This document shows positions 11,198-23,186 of a stretch of 64,000 nt of DNA, in pieces. Position 1 is the stretch's first letter; each line of letters begins with the position of its first letter. Source of the DNA: Ephemerocybe angulata (Eukaryota; Basidiomycota; Agaricomycetes; Agaricales; Psathyrellaceae); assembly GCA_013368325.1 (NCBI GenBank), contig JAACJK010000163.1, forward strand, positions 2,480,001-2,544,000, read 5' to 3'. The position numbers and the translations under genes were made by a program. Below the pieces are notes generated by a model, which was not told the DNA's origin, made no database searches, and saw only the letters and a list, made by a program, of their open reading frames with translations.

Positions 11198-13748
11198 ATG
11201 ATTATCTCCCCGACTGCACCAGCTGTAGTCTGCCTGCTCTCATTAGGGCTGTCCTCTGCCCAGGAAATCTCGGACGTGGTACGTTCACCACCCCACCACC
11301 TGCCCTTCTCAGCTAAAAGCAGGTCTAATGGCCCACGTCTATAGTGGCAAACGACATGGAATAGGACGTCATTGTTTCAATTCCAGAACCAGAGTCCAGT
11401 ACCCACGTTCACAAGCAAAGTGGCTTCGGCAATCTCGAACATCGTCGTGAATGAAGCGAAGGTTTACCAGCCGGTTTTAGGCTTCGGCGGGACCTTCAGT
11501 GAGTCTGCTGCATGTCTTTCGTTGGAAGAGCCCTAATGATTCCTGTCTATTACAGCCGACTCGTCTGCGCAACTTCTGGCTGGCCTTAAAGTTGCTATCT
11601 TCGTCGATTCTACTCAGCACACCGCTAACAGCCTTTGGTACTTAGACGACGAACTCAACGAGTTATTGGTCTCTCCTCAACTATATGTTTTCGCCAGTCG
11701 AAGGCGCCCATTCTGCTGGCCTGAGCTACCTAAGAATACCCCTTGGTGCAACCGACTTTTCAACGGAAGGTCTGTCTTTCCCTCCATACACGCTAGCATA
11801 GAGGCGGAGAGTTTAATATGGTGATTCTAGTCTACAGCTACGATGAGGTCGATGGCGATCTCTGCCTTAATGATCTCGACGTGAACAGCGCCCGGCCTTA
11901 CATATTTGAGATATTGAAGGATATACAGTCCATCAACAACAGTAAGTCGGGCAATTAGTAGAATGATAGAAGGGTCATCTAAAGCGTGAAATATAGTGCT
12001 TCGAGTGCATTTACTACCCTGGTCCCCGGTATGTGCTTCCTTACTACAAACTCCAAATGTTATTTAACCTCCGTGCAGCCTGCTTGGATGAAAGATAGCG
12101 GAACCGCATTTGGAGGGGCACTGCAGGAGGAGTACCTACCTATGTGTGAGTAAACACCCAAAGTGATCCCTCCCATCTCACGTATTATCGGTCTGATTCG
12201 CGTGTCAAGTTGCCCACTACCTCCTTAAATCACTTGAGGCCTTCCAAAGTAAAGGAATCAAGGTGTATGCCATTTCGGTGCAGAATGAGCCAATGTATGA
12301 GACCACAACTGATCCAACGACGACGTATACTCCCGAGATAGAAGGCCAAGTCGCAACGCTATTGAAAAAACTGATGATTATGAAGGGTTTTGGGGATACA
12401 AAATTGATCGGTGAGCCCTCAACTTTACCCTTCATTTGCTTTGTTCCAGTAAGGTTGATTGGCCCTGCTAGGCTTCGAACAAAACTGGGACCAGGCTAGT
12501 GGCTATGCCACCCAGCTCATGAAGGTTGCTGGAGGCGCATTCGATGGAGTCGCATTCCACTGTGCTGCGGTGAGTTTATTTCGGACCGATCACTGAGTGT
12601 AATGATCACAGCTATCGATACTTCTCCTACGCATTTGCGCTACTCCCATTTGCATCGACCTCGACGAGCCGACTGATAACGCATCATTTCTATCCAACAG
12701 GGTTCCGTTGGCCAACAAGATGCGTTCCATGCGGCTTTCCCGGAGAAGGTACGTCCTCGCCAGTGTTGCCAGTTAACGGCTATTGCCACTGCACTTCTCT
12801 AAAACGATTGATTGGTGTCCAGGAAATTTACCTGACTGGTAAGACTAGGGCTGGCAGTTGACCTGGAGCAAGTGGTTTTGACGTAAACGTGCTTTCGAAT
12901 AGAATGCTCTGGGACGCTGGGTACTGACTGGTGGGGTGACACCAAGGTGTGGCTAGACTTATTCCAATGTGTAAACGTAACGCTAACCCAAGAGCAGTGG
13001 TACATGGACAATATGTAGGCGCCTCCCTCTTCCAGAAAGAGCGGCTGTGACTGATGACCTGTCCACCTTTCAAGCTTCATCGGCTCCATTGAACACAACG
13101 CTCAAACGGCGATGATGTGGAACTTGGTGCTGGACGCGTCAGGCAACCCAATGCTGCCTGGAGCGACTGGCTGCGGCACCAATGGATGTCGTGGTATTGT
13201 AACCATTAATGGCAACGGTACATGGAGCGTTAACCAAGAATGTGAGTCAAAACTAGTGCCCTTTGCGACCTCTCTTACTGACGATTAAACCCCTCGCCGT
13301 ATAAATGGAAGTTTACTCTATGGCGCAGGCGTCGAAAGGCATTATCCCTCGGGATATTGGTGGGCCCAGCGCGAGAAGGATCGGCCTGGCTGTTCAAGGC
13401 ACCATGAGCGCTGCGCTGCGCGTGGGTGCCTACGTCACATATCGAACAAGCTCTAAAGATGCCCCACGATACTCTCTTGTCGTTTTAAACTGTAAGGCCT
13501 TCGCATTTAACGTCACGTTGTTGATAATTTATAACGTCGGGATCATACCCTCCAGGGAACGATAATGCGAGTAGTGGATGGAACCCTCAGCCCGTTACAT
13601 CTACCATCGAGTTTCGTGGTAAAAGGGTAAGCGCGGGAGCGAGGTCCATATTTCACTAGCAAGAAGCTGTTGCTAATGATGCCCTTAGGCGACCTTTACA
13701 TTCCCTGTCGGAGTTACGACTTTGTCGTGGTACGGTATGCACCGCTAG
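11198..13748 (+). CDS. Secreted GH30 glucanase (endo-beta-1,6-glucanase-like)
   Basis: Glycoside hydrolase family 30, closest in motif pattern to fungal endo-beta-1,6-glucanases. A signal peptide is seen (MIISPTAPAVVCLLSLGLSSAQ). Then come LGFGGTFTDSSAQLLAGLK, NYMFSPVEGAHSAGLSYLR, LLPWSP and PAWMKDSG. The acid/base Glu is in YAISVQNEP near 12290 and the nucleophile Glu in EIYLTECSG. The nucleophile codon is split G|AA by the intron near 12841-12900. The region MMWNLVLD and NQEFYSMAQASKGIIPRDIGGP precede the C-terminal beta domain. At least a dozen introns are present and some exons are only 16-17 nt. An apparent frame break near 11600-11670 disappears with the intron 11591-11645, which has a CTAAC branch site. 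The end WYGMHR is not conserved, so the last exon may differ. Confidence 0.88.
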
Positions 13749-16180
13749 TGCATCTTCCGGTGCGAACTCCGTCTCTGAAACGGTCTCTGATAGCTGCAAA
13801 CATCACTCAACTCGCTACTCGCGAGGAGGATTTCCTGGTTGGTCCCATGGAGCGTGATGGGCACAGTATCCCCAGTGAATCTGGGCTCAAATTTCTCGAG
13901 TTCAACCCTCAAAGTACGGTTGGACAGTCTGAAGGAGGTTGCAGTGCCCTCCAGTAACTACATACCCTATGATCGGTCGCACCGGTCTTGTAAACCTTCT
14001 AATATCAATTGCAAAGGTGTGTTAGATGCTATTTTCAGGTCTACTTGTCAGATAGAACTGGTTTATTCATGGTTTGTGGATCGACGCCGATGCCGAGAGT
14101 GCCAATTTACCTCTCGCCTCGGTGTTCTACACCTCCTATCTGGATGGACTATCCTCCTTCCGCGATTACTGATATCTCTAGGTGCTACACCCATGATGGC
14201 GATGCCCTTCAGGCGCTTGCTTGGCCATTTGCCCGACGATGAGTCAATCCAGGCCCTCGACCGAGGTAGGTCATTCACAGAATGCACATATGGATTTCAT
14301 GCGATCTTTTCTCAGTGCCACTAGTACTGTCCTCGATAAACGGGAGTTGAAAGTCCCTGACCATCGTTATGGCTAAGAGGCTGGCTTCTGGTGACCTGAC
14401 CTGATCTTTCTATGACCCATCCAGAATCTATGATTGCTCTCTGGTATCCGACGCTTTCGGAGGCTCTGTGAGTTTCATGTTTCGGCCTCTGGCGTCACAT
14501 GGCCCTTCTTGCTAACGGTTCAACCCGACTTAGGAGAGAGGTCACCTCACTGCTTGGCTACTGACGGCTTGCCTGGAACCACCACCATTCCACGGGGACG
14601 AGGGAAAGTCACTTATGGCACTACGACGGTATTGATTACCGGGGACAGATCAAGTTATTGTTTCGCTCCCGCAGCTGCAGCTGAAGTGAGGCTGAGAGGC
14701 GGTGATCAAGCGACGTCATCCTTACTGACAGTGGCACCTACACAGACCTACACTCACCTGGATTCGCCTCCACCTTCAGGCTTCTGATCCTGTTCGCCCA
14801 ACAAAGCAGTATACGCTCAAGCATACTCGGTTCTCAGCCTCACTATGTGCAGGCGCTGATGCTGGAAAAGCTATCAACATGATCGTAGTGCGAATGTTAC
14901 TGACTTCTTATCAGAAGCGAAGGACTGGATGAGCACTGTAGACCGCTCGAAACGCACTTTCTGTGATAACGGACCCTAATATGTAGGTCATATGAGTATT
15001 AAATACATCTACGCCACGATACTGATTAGGGATCGTCATTTGTTCTTAGGCCCACTCAAGGCCCACTCGATGATTCGAAGAACAATCAAGTTTATTCTTC
15101 TCGCTCTGCCATTAACCGAAGGCTGTGGGCACAAGGAAGGCCCCAGCCCGGATACCCCGACTCAACAACGTTCATTACACGATGGTATGTACCTTTCCGC
15201 CAAATGGGACTCAAGTAGCCTTTCATTAACCCCAGGGGCATGCACTATTGTCAGGATCATGGCTATTGCGTAAGGTATGTCAGAGTATACACTTGGTATA
15301 CACTCTCAAGTTGGCACCAGCCGCTAATCTGCTTTGGCCGCTTCCTTACCTGCAGTCGTAATATCAGCCCTAGAGCTCCAACTCCGCTGAAAAGAGGAAA
15401 GCTGAAGGCCGCCGTGATTTAGTCTATGTCCATTAAGATGGATGTAAAGTGAATTTGAGGGAGAATGGAGCATTGGCACATGCACACCGACACACAATTG
15501 TTGGCTTCGGAAACGCGTCGCTCTCTCGCGTTTTCAAGTACCACCAGTTATGGGCACTCTTAAGCCGCTCCTTCTTTGGGAGAAGCGCTCGAGGTACGTT
15601 ATTCTCTCACTCCTAAAAGTATGTTCTCAGTAAGGGTGGCCGAGCGGCAGGATCGGGAAGGAACCGTCTGGGGTGACAAGCGATCAAGGCATCAGCGGAA
15701 GCCACCACACCCTCGAGGCTTCTGGGACTGGATGGGCTTTGATTTACTTATTTATCCCGTCATGCTTCCTTGTATTGACTTGACATAGTCGAGCACTACG
15801 AACCCTCTGGAGTTCGAATTCTATTGCAGGCCTGTTGATGGATTTGCCTCGCCCGAACTCGGTGCGTGCGGCAAGCGCCAAAAACGCTATCTTCGCCCTT
15901 GTCGACCGAAGGGGCCCTGCTTATCCCCTATTCTCACTGCGTTTTCACCGGAGAATGCACGTTTTGGCATTTCAACACGAGCCTCCATGAGAAAGTATCA
16001 ATGGCGGCATTAACAAGTCTCTTTCGTGGCTTACCCCATCCCGCTATTGTTTCCTTATTCTTGCCAAGATCGGTTTGGAATAGCTGTGGGCGATCGGGTT
16101 GACGGGTGTGTTCGATAGCCAAACCTGTCATACATAACTTCTATAAAGGTGCCCTCGAAAAGACGCCCTGGCTTGCCACC
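13749..16180. other. 2.4 kb between GH30 and P450, no recognisable gene
   Basis: Only short open frames are seen. The longest are at 13839-14324 and 14434-14787 on the plus strand. None joins through plausible introns into a family I recognise. The left half has coding-like composition, so a decayed or unfamiliar gene remains possible. Confidence 0.3.
16142..16147 (+). promoter_or_regulatory. TATA box of the P450 gene
   Basis: TATAAA is 39 nt upstream of the ATG at 16181, implying a very short 5' leader. Confidence 0.5.
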
Positions 16181-18589
16181 ATGTCTCTTCCCTCCGCCTC
16201 CAATGTCGTCCTCGCCTCCACCGTCGTCGGCGCCGTCTACTTTGCCTACCGCGCCATAACCAGGACGCCATCGCCAGGTCACCTACCCCCTGGGCCAAAG
16301 CCCTTGCCATTTTTAGGGAACGCGCTGCAGATGCCAACGTCGAACCATCCACAGACCTTCAGAGAGTGGGCGAGTGTGTATGGTGCGTTTTTCCCCTCTT
16401 TCTACCTCGGCGAGATGCCCTGCGACTCACCTGAACTCTGCCATAGGCGACATCGTCTACGTCCGAATTTTTGGACAGCCAATGGTCATCATCGACAGCT
16501 TGCAAGCTGCCCGCGATCTTCTCGATAAACGGAGTTCCATTTACTCTGATCGTCCCCGCTTCGTGCTTTTCTCGGAGCTGTGAGTGCTTGGAGCTTTATA
16601 CGCGCCCCAACACGATGTGTGGACCGCTGACTGCCTGCCATCGTTGCGCTTGTTCTGTCAGGATGGGCTGGCACAGTGCCTCGACGCACGTCAGATAGTA
16701 CGTGCAATATGAAATCATGCGAGTAAACTGACACTAACGATGGGGGATAATGAAACTCTATTAACATTCGCCAGTGGACCTCGATTTCGGAAGCATCGCC
16801 GGTTTATTAACCAAATGTTCAACTCTCGCGCGGTTTCCGCCTTTCTTCCCCTCCAACAGAAAGAGCGGCTTACGGTGATGGAGGGCTTACTCGTCTCGCC
16901 CGAGGCTTTCCTCGACCATTTCAGACGGTGAGCATTTCGATCTCGTCTTTCAGTGCTTTGTTTATATTATATATCCAACCTCCTCGACATCTCAGCTGTG
17001 CAGCAGCAACGATACTGAAAATCACATATGGCCACGAAGTCCACTCTGTCGACGATCAATTCATACACCTGGGTAAATGTGGTCACTCGAGGGAAGATAT
17101 CAAGCCACTGACATGTCGAGCGATATACAGCCGAGCGTGCAGCCACCCTCACGGTACAATCTGGTTCTCCAGCAGCGACTCTAGTTGATTTCTTCCCAGC
17201 TTTGAGGTTCGTTTCTAACACCGATGTCCACTTGGCCGCTCTATATCTCAACTCCACGCTTCGCCCAGACATATTCCGACATGGGCCCCATTCGTAAGCT
17301 TCAAGAAGCAGGCGCTAGAAACGAGGGAGGCTGTAAACGCTATGATGGCCGTTCCCTACGAGCTGGTCAAGTCCGAGATGGTGCGTTCATATCCATCCTT
17401 CGCGTGAGATTCGCCCAGTAACACCACTGGTGGCGCAGAAAACGGGAGTGGCTATCCCTTCATACACCTCGTCCCTTCTGGAATCGCGTGCCAATCCTCT
17501 TGACGGCTCTGTTCTCCCGGAGGACGAGGAAGATATCAGAGGGTCTGCTGGAACTCTTTATGCAGGTACGTCTTGCTATTTCTCACTTAGCTGGGGTACT
17601 TAACATCGTGAATCTTATCAGCGGCGGAGGAAACGGTGAATTCTCCCTGCGGCTCGAGGAAGCCACCGTTTTACTGACAGCTCTCGTGGATAGACCTTGG
17701 CATACCTGCATACCTTTGTCCTAGCGATGGTTCTCCACCCGGAAGTTCTGAAGAAGGCACAGGCCGAAATGGACCGCGTCGTTGGCAATCACCGTCTGCC
17801 AACGATGGAGGACCAAGAATCCCTTCCATACTTCGAATGTGTGCTCAAGGAGGTCCTTCGGTGAGTTTACGACGCGTAAAATGTTGGGGTTGACGGACCG
17901 GCATCCCCTACTTGTAAGAGCTTTAATCTCTAACTTTGGCTTTGCTAGATGGAATCCGGTGGTCCCGTTGGGAATGCCCCACCGTCTGATGGAGGACGAT
18001 TATTACCGAGACTTTGTTATTCCTAAAAACTCAACAGTGTTAGTGAACATCTAGTGAGTGTCCTTTCTCTGGAATCACTGCCTGCCACCCTTTATTAACG
18101 ATTCCACCCTTCCCAGTTCGATCCTACAAGACTGCGCCAACTCCGACAAGTTCTACCCCGAGCGCTACCTCGAAGACGAATCACTTCCTGATCCCAAAAA
18201 CATCATCTTTGGGTTCGGTCGCAGGTAAGTTTAGAGCGCTCTATTACGACAGCTTAATCTGCGCCGAAAGCCTAATAACGTTTCTCCCCTTCTGGCAGGA
18301 TATGCCCAGGGCGCTTCCTCGCCGACTCAACTGTGTTTTTGACTTTAGCTGCGCTCACGGCGTTGTTCGACATCTCGCCAGCCTGCGATTCGGAGGGGAA
18401 CCCAACGATGCCCGAAATTGAATATGCCGTAGGCTTCGTTAGGTAGGTCAACAGTGCCGTTCGTAAGCGCCCAGACTGACCATACCTTGTAGCCATCCCA
18501 AACACTTTAACTGCTCTATTAAACCTCGATCTGAGAGTGTATTATCTCTGATTAAAGACTCTAAGCTTGAACATCCTTCAGTCCAGTAG
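16181..18589 (+). CDS. Cytochrome P450 monooxygenase (basidiomycete type)
   Basis: Heme-thiolate monooxygenase anchored in the ER by an N-terminal segment ([18 protein letters not shown]), followed by the proline hinge [17 protein letters not shown]. In order: [51 protein letters not shown], then the I-helix region (TLYAAAEETT). Next are the ExxR motif in CVLKEVLR, the PERF-like FYPERYLED and the heme-binding FGFGRRICPGR, which spans an intron near 18220-18300 and supplies the cysteine ligand. About ten introns, all short, keep the frame. One exon junction near 17633-17691 requires the acceptor at GTGGATAG. The family resembles the large CYP5144/CYP5037-type expansions of wood- and litter-decay fungi, but I cannot assign the number. 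The substrate is unknown. Confidence 0.9.
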
Positions 18590-19354
18590 GGATGTAGTAT
18601 CAATGGACAGAGTACAGTTTTTGGGAACCTGGTAATTACTCACCTCTTCCCCTTCCCCGTTCGTTCTTCGTTATATATGCATTGAATTCGTGTCATCGAC
18701 TCATCATTGTAGCACTAAGGCACACACACGTTCACACGTTTAGGCCAACCTGTTCCTAGCATACCTTCGTTTTCTCCCTTCTCTCCCTCTTCAGCATTCC
18801 TTTCGAGCATCATTCCCCCATTCCGAGACTACCACGCCCATTCCCACTTTCAATATCATTATTGTTTTTATTGGCTGGTCCAATTCAATCGTCGAAACAA
18901 AGCCTATCCTTCATCCAAGGGCACCTGTGTATAGTTCTCGTTTACGTCATGTATACTTTATATCATCCAAAGCACACTCATTCGCGCTGATTTGAGCTTG
19001 ACGCGCATTTGTCGGGCGCTTATCCTGCAAGAACTTGATCATTGGCGCGTCGTCATACCTGGCATCAATAAAGACACACAGTACTCTTCACGAGAAGGTA
19101 TGTGCATGATTGTTGGCGGGAGGTGAGTGCTTGAGCTCAAAATCACGTTCGACATTCCATAGACTGCTATCGGCTGTCCTAGACTCCTACTGACTAAAAC
19201 AAGTCCGTTCATGACCCTGCTACGTGGTTTGTCCTTCTCCACGGAGGAACGACCGGCCTCAGCTCCTCGACCGAAAATATGCTGACCTCTCCGTGACTTC
19301 CTTTTCCCACTTCGGGGGTGACCTTCCACGAGCCCTGAAGTTAATTAGAATGGA
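18590..19354. other. Convergent intergenic, P450 and F-box gene
   Basis: The two genes converge here, so this holds both 3' flanks. There is one GGGCGCTTA at 19014-19022. No gene is seen. Confidence 0.4.
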
Positions 19355-21234
19355 CTAGATGGCGCGCTTCGCATCGTGACGCACCTCCCATCGGCGGCCA
19401 TTCACAGCTAATCTCCGTAGACGAGGCCCACGTTGCATAAGCGCTAAGGCTTCTTCCTCGCCAAACTTGAGCGATCGTGGTCTAATATTTCGGATCTCGA
19501 ATGCTGCCGAGTGGAGGCTGGGAACGTCTGGAAGCAACTCGGATAGCAAGTCCTGGGATGCAGAAGGGAGATGAGCGGGAAGCTTCAGTAAATTCGGTGG
19601 GGCCAAATACATACCATGGCTGTATTTCCAACCGACATATGCACACTCTCCAACGCTCTACAGTGTGTAAAAAGACTCCGAATAGCAGTGAGGCTCACGA
19701 ACGCGGATCGTATATGCAAGTGCTGAAGTGTCGATGCATGTTTCCTCACGAGATGCTCGACGAGACTGTCGAATGCGGGATTTGCTGGAAGAACGTAATA
19801 CGAAGGAGCGCTCTCGCCTCCCTCGATGCCCAAGTCGTCTCCGCCGTGGACTTGCTCTTCGTCTCCCGCGATAATGCGAAGGGATTGGATCGGGGAAGCT
19901 GCGATTGTTCTCCGAACCCACCTACAGAACCGCGAGACCTCTACACACGTGTTGAAGCTCGTGGCTCCTCCTCCGTAGTCCGCTGTGAATGACTTGAGTT
20001 TGCGCAGGCCTGGCTTGTGGGTAGGTTCTTTCATTTGCTACAGTGATCATTGAATCTTTGAGAGAGCAATACCGCTGCGAGGAGAGATGGAGGCTTACCC
20101 AGTAGTTCCGCAGTCGGAGATGTTCGATGTTCGGAAGTTGACTGAGAAAGGTAAAGAGATCTTCATCCGTGATAGAGTACGACAGGCCGAGGCTGAATGC
20201 CTTCAAATTCTCTTGAACATGGGGCAGAAACGACTTCAGTACCCCAGGCGTGACTGAGCCGCAATTGTCCTGCACCATACAGGTTAAAGATGTCCCTTGC
20301 AAAGCTATACACATACGCACAAAAAGATGCAACTCAGTGAGTGTGGACGCGTTTTTCTCGAGCCATTCGGGAAGGAGCTGAAGAATGGCACGCCCTGGGC
20401 TGTACAGAGCTATTTTGCTTAGGCCCTGGATACCCGTCAATAGTGAAACACTTCTTTCGTCCGAGGTGCATGAAGCGTTCAGCGCAACCTCCCGCAAAGA
20501 ACCAGCAAAATTCGGGAGCAGCTTCAAGCTGTCGGTGAACACGTCTTCGTGGTATGTGGCTGGAGTGAATTTAACGGAACAGATGCTGGTAAACTTTCGA
20601 AGTGCATCGCTCAAGAGTGCGTGCAGGGTATTCCGAGGAGGTGCCCTGGGGTTTAGGAACCCTGTCCGTCGTTAGTACCATGGAAATTTGCTGGGATACG
20701 CAAAGAAGGGTGGCGAGATGGGATCCCATCGAGGGCATCGCCATCTACCCTCTCATCGGGCTCGGAGTGGGGAGATGCCGGAGTGGCATTCGTCCATTTA
20801 TTCATAATTGATAGACGTACCGCTGACCTCAAGCTCCACCACCATCTCTGCGTATCGGGGCAGCGTGGCAGATGGAAGATTCGACGGACTCTGGGATAGA
20901 GATTCATTGAGAAAGGGGTAACGATGGGGTCAGATTTCAATTCAGGTGTCGGAGACGCGCAGAAGAGGACCGAGAGGCATTTCTGGAGTCAACGCCATGA
21001 CTACAAGCGCCGAAGCTACGGTGCGGGCGAAGGTGTCAAACTTACTGTAATGGCACCTGTATCTCTCAGATTGAGTTGGTGCAACCGAGATATCGGAGGC
21101 GAAAGGACCACGCGGTAGTAAAGCATGTTTGACGCTGCCCGATTGAATTCTCTGTTCACCAGAGAACACCTGAAGAGTTGCCCATAGTCGTCGCGGCAGT
21201 AGTCAAGTATGTCCACTACCAAATCGTAGTACAT
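19355..21234 (-). CDS. F-box protein with degenerate leucine-rich region
   Basis: Probable substrate receptor of an SCF ubiquitin ligase, inferred from architecture. The N-terminus MYYDLVVDILDYCRDDYG, then FRCSLVNREFNRAASNMLY, is F-box-like and lies at the very start, as in many mushroom F-box proteins. The rest is a run of leucine-rich helices and strands: ATLPRYAEMVVELEVSG, SLKLLPNFAGSLREVALNA, LPEWLEKNASTLTELHLF, FTFLSQLPNIEHLRLRNYW, and HCRALESVHMSVGN. It ends RRWEVRHDAKRAI. Five or so introns join in frame, for example near 20960-20900 and 20815-20665. The ATG at 21234 is the first in frame. The gene is divergent from PUS3, with 232 nt between starts. Targets cannot be predicted. Confidence 0.75.
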
Positions 21235-21466
21235 GTGGATCGGTTTGTTGCTTGGATGGTGGTTGGGAAGAAACGGGTTCAATTCAACTAGTCCCGGACT
21301 GGATTTGCCGGAGACCAGTATGATCCGGAGTTGCCGGTTTCTGATCCGTTGATTCCGTTTGATCTCCTCCTGCAAAGGTTGGTGACTCCTTTTTCCTCCT
21401 CGTCGATCTCCCTTTCATCCTCACACTCATCTACTACGTACGGGCGCCTAAATTCTCTTTTCATGT

Positions 21467-23059
21467 ATGATCTCTCGCCTCAGATCTAAACTACCTCGTT
21501 CAATTCGTCACTTCCAATCTTCAGCAGCAATGGCGAGCGCATACCTACCCCCGTCACCATATGCAGGATGGTCTCGAGAGCAGCTCATTGAAAGACTCCA
21601 GTCCCTGGAGGGACCAGCAAAATTATCAGTAGATACCCCACCTGCTGTGAACGACATCGAAAAGTCGAAGCCGTCGACCAGGAAGTTCAACTTCTACGAA
21701 TACCCTCGGCGGAAGATTGCTCTCAAGTTCTCCTACTCTGGCTGGGAATACGGGGGTCTTGCGTTCCAAATAGACGACACACCACTACCGACAGTTGAAG
21801 GCGTTCTATTCGATACTCTAGCTAAAGCTAGACTGGTGGACGAGGAAGCTGGCTTCGATGGATGCGGATGGGAGCGGTGTGGGCGAACAGACAAGGGTGT
21901 TAGTGGTGCGGGACAGGTCGTGTCACTGTGGGTGCGAAGTGCTCTCCCTACAGACGAACTTTCCGAGTCAATAACCGGAACTACACTTGTTCCTGTCCCT
22001 GTAAGCCGCGATGCGCTTGAGGCCGAACCTTCGTCCGATGGAATTGAGAGGAGAGAACCGAAGGAGCAATCTCGAAACGAACACGACTACGTGACGATCC
22101 TCAACCGGATGCTCCCAGAAACCATCCGGATTTCGGCCTGGTCTCCGGTCTCCTCCACCTTCTCCCCCCGGTTCTCATGCCTATGGAGGCATTACAAGTA
22201 CCTTTTCTCCCCCAAAGACCTCGACATCTCCAAGATGCAAGATGCTGCCTCCCGCCTCATCGGTGAACACGACTTCCGCAACCTTTGCAAGCTCGACGCC
22301 GCAAAGCAAATAACGTCCTTCAAACGCAACATCCTCGACGCACATATCGAGAAATACAACGATAACCTGCACATTTTCAACCTCGTCGGGAGCGCCTTCC
22401 TCTACAACCAAGTCCGTCATATTATGGCCGTACTCTTCCTCGTCGGCACGGGCCTCGAACCTCCATCTCTCGTAACTACCTTGATGAACGTCTCCGAAGG
22501 CTGTGAGCCACCAAATGGCGACGACCCCCAGCCTTATCCCGTAGTCGACAGGAAGCCCGAGTACCACATGGCTGACGGCCTACCGCTAATGTTGTGGGAC
22601 TGTGGCTACCCTGACGGCACCTTCAGCTGGCGGACGAACGGCCGACTGCCCAGCGACGAGTTCAAAGATCTCGGCGAGCTCCAACGCGAGATGCAGAATA
22701 TCGTTACACGGTCACATATAACAGCGGCGCTCAATGAACACTTCCAACAGGCGGTTGCGAAGCACCACCCTGCTCCTCCTTCGATATTTCCTCTCGACAA
22801 GCCTTCACAACTTCAAGAGCGCAGAGGGCCCCAGCAGGCATTTGCAGTACCTTTGGGAGGGGGCTCGGCGCACCGCGTCGTTAAGTGGGTCCCAGTGCTA
22901 CAAAGGAAGAGACTAGATCCTGTGGAAGTTGCGAATGAGAGATGGAGAGTAGGAAAGGGAACGAGGAAGGCTGAAAGGAGGCGGATTGCCGCTGAGGGCG
23001 ACTTGGAAGCCGTTCAGCAACCAGAAAAGGTTGCAGCGAGCGGAGGGGGAGCCAGCTAA
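21467..23059 (+). CDS. DEG1: tRNA pseudouridine synthase (PUS3/DEG1 type)
   Basis: TruA-family enzyme converting U38/U39 in the tRNA anticodon stem to pseudouridine. The frame is intronless at 530 residues. Landmarks in order are FSYSGWEYGGLAFQ, the catalytic motif GRTDKGVSGAGQVV (its Asp is the nucleophile) and YKYLFSPKDLDISKM. These are followed by RLIGEHDFRNLCKLD and GSAFLYNQVRHIMAVLFLVG. The first 22 residues (MISRLRSKLPRSIRHFQSSA) are basic and amphipathic, like a mitochondrial leader. A second ATG at residue 22 would give a form without it, so dual targeting by alternative starts is possible (inference). The C-terminal 70 residues are basic and variable. Confidence 0.95.
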   Translation: MISRLRSKLPRSIRHFQSSAAMASAYLPPSPYAGWSREQLIERLQSLEGPAKLSVDTPPAVNDIEKSKPSTRKFNFYEYPRRKIALKFSYSGWEYGGLAFQIDDTPLPTVEGVLFDTLAKARLVDEEAGFDGCGWERCGRTDKGVSGAGQVVSLWVRSALPTDELSESITGTTLVPVPVSRDALEAEPSSDGIERREPKEQSRNEHDYVTILNRMLPETIRISAWSPVSSTFSPRFSCLWRHYKYLFSPKDLDISKMQDAASRLIGEHDFRNLCKLDAAKQITSFKRNILDAHIEKYNDNLHIFNLVGSAFLYNQVRHIMAVLFLVGTGLEPPSLVTTLMNVSEGCEPPNGDDPQPYPVVDRKPEYHMADGLPLMLWDCGYPDGTFSWRTNGRLPSDEFKDLGELQREMQNIVTRSHITAALNEHFQQAVAKHHPAPPSIFPLDKPSQLQERRGPQQAFAVPLGGGSAHRVVKWVPVLQRKRLDPVEVANERWRVGKGTRKAERRRIAAEGDLEAVQQPEKVAASGGGAS

Positions 23060-23186
23060 GGTGAGGATCGAGCACCAGAAAACCTTTCTCATACATGGTG
23101 ATGGTACATGGGATACACTACTACCCGAAATACAACACAGAATCCAGGTCTAACATACACCTTTGGCAGCTACGTTTGGGTGGTCA

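Noticed and set aside
11591..11675. Apparent frameshift in the GH30 gene before NYMFSPVEG
   Set aside because: A 55 nt GT...TTAG intron (11591-11645) with a GCTAACA branch site restores the frame and gives SYWSLLNYMF, as expected for the family.
15635..15700. GGTGGCCGAGCGG, similar to the 5' part of a Ser or Leu tRNA
   Set aside because: No B box or matching T arm follows at tRNA distance.
21235..21375. N-terminal extension of the F-box gene at 19-21 kb
   Set aside because: The extension has no ATG start and reads like leader sequence; the F-box begins at the ATG at 21234.
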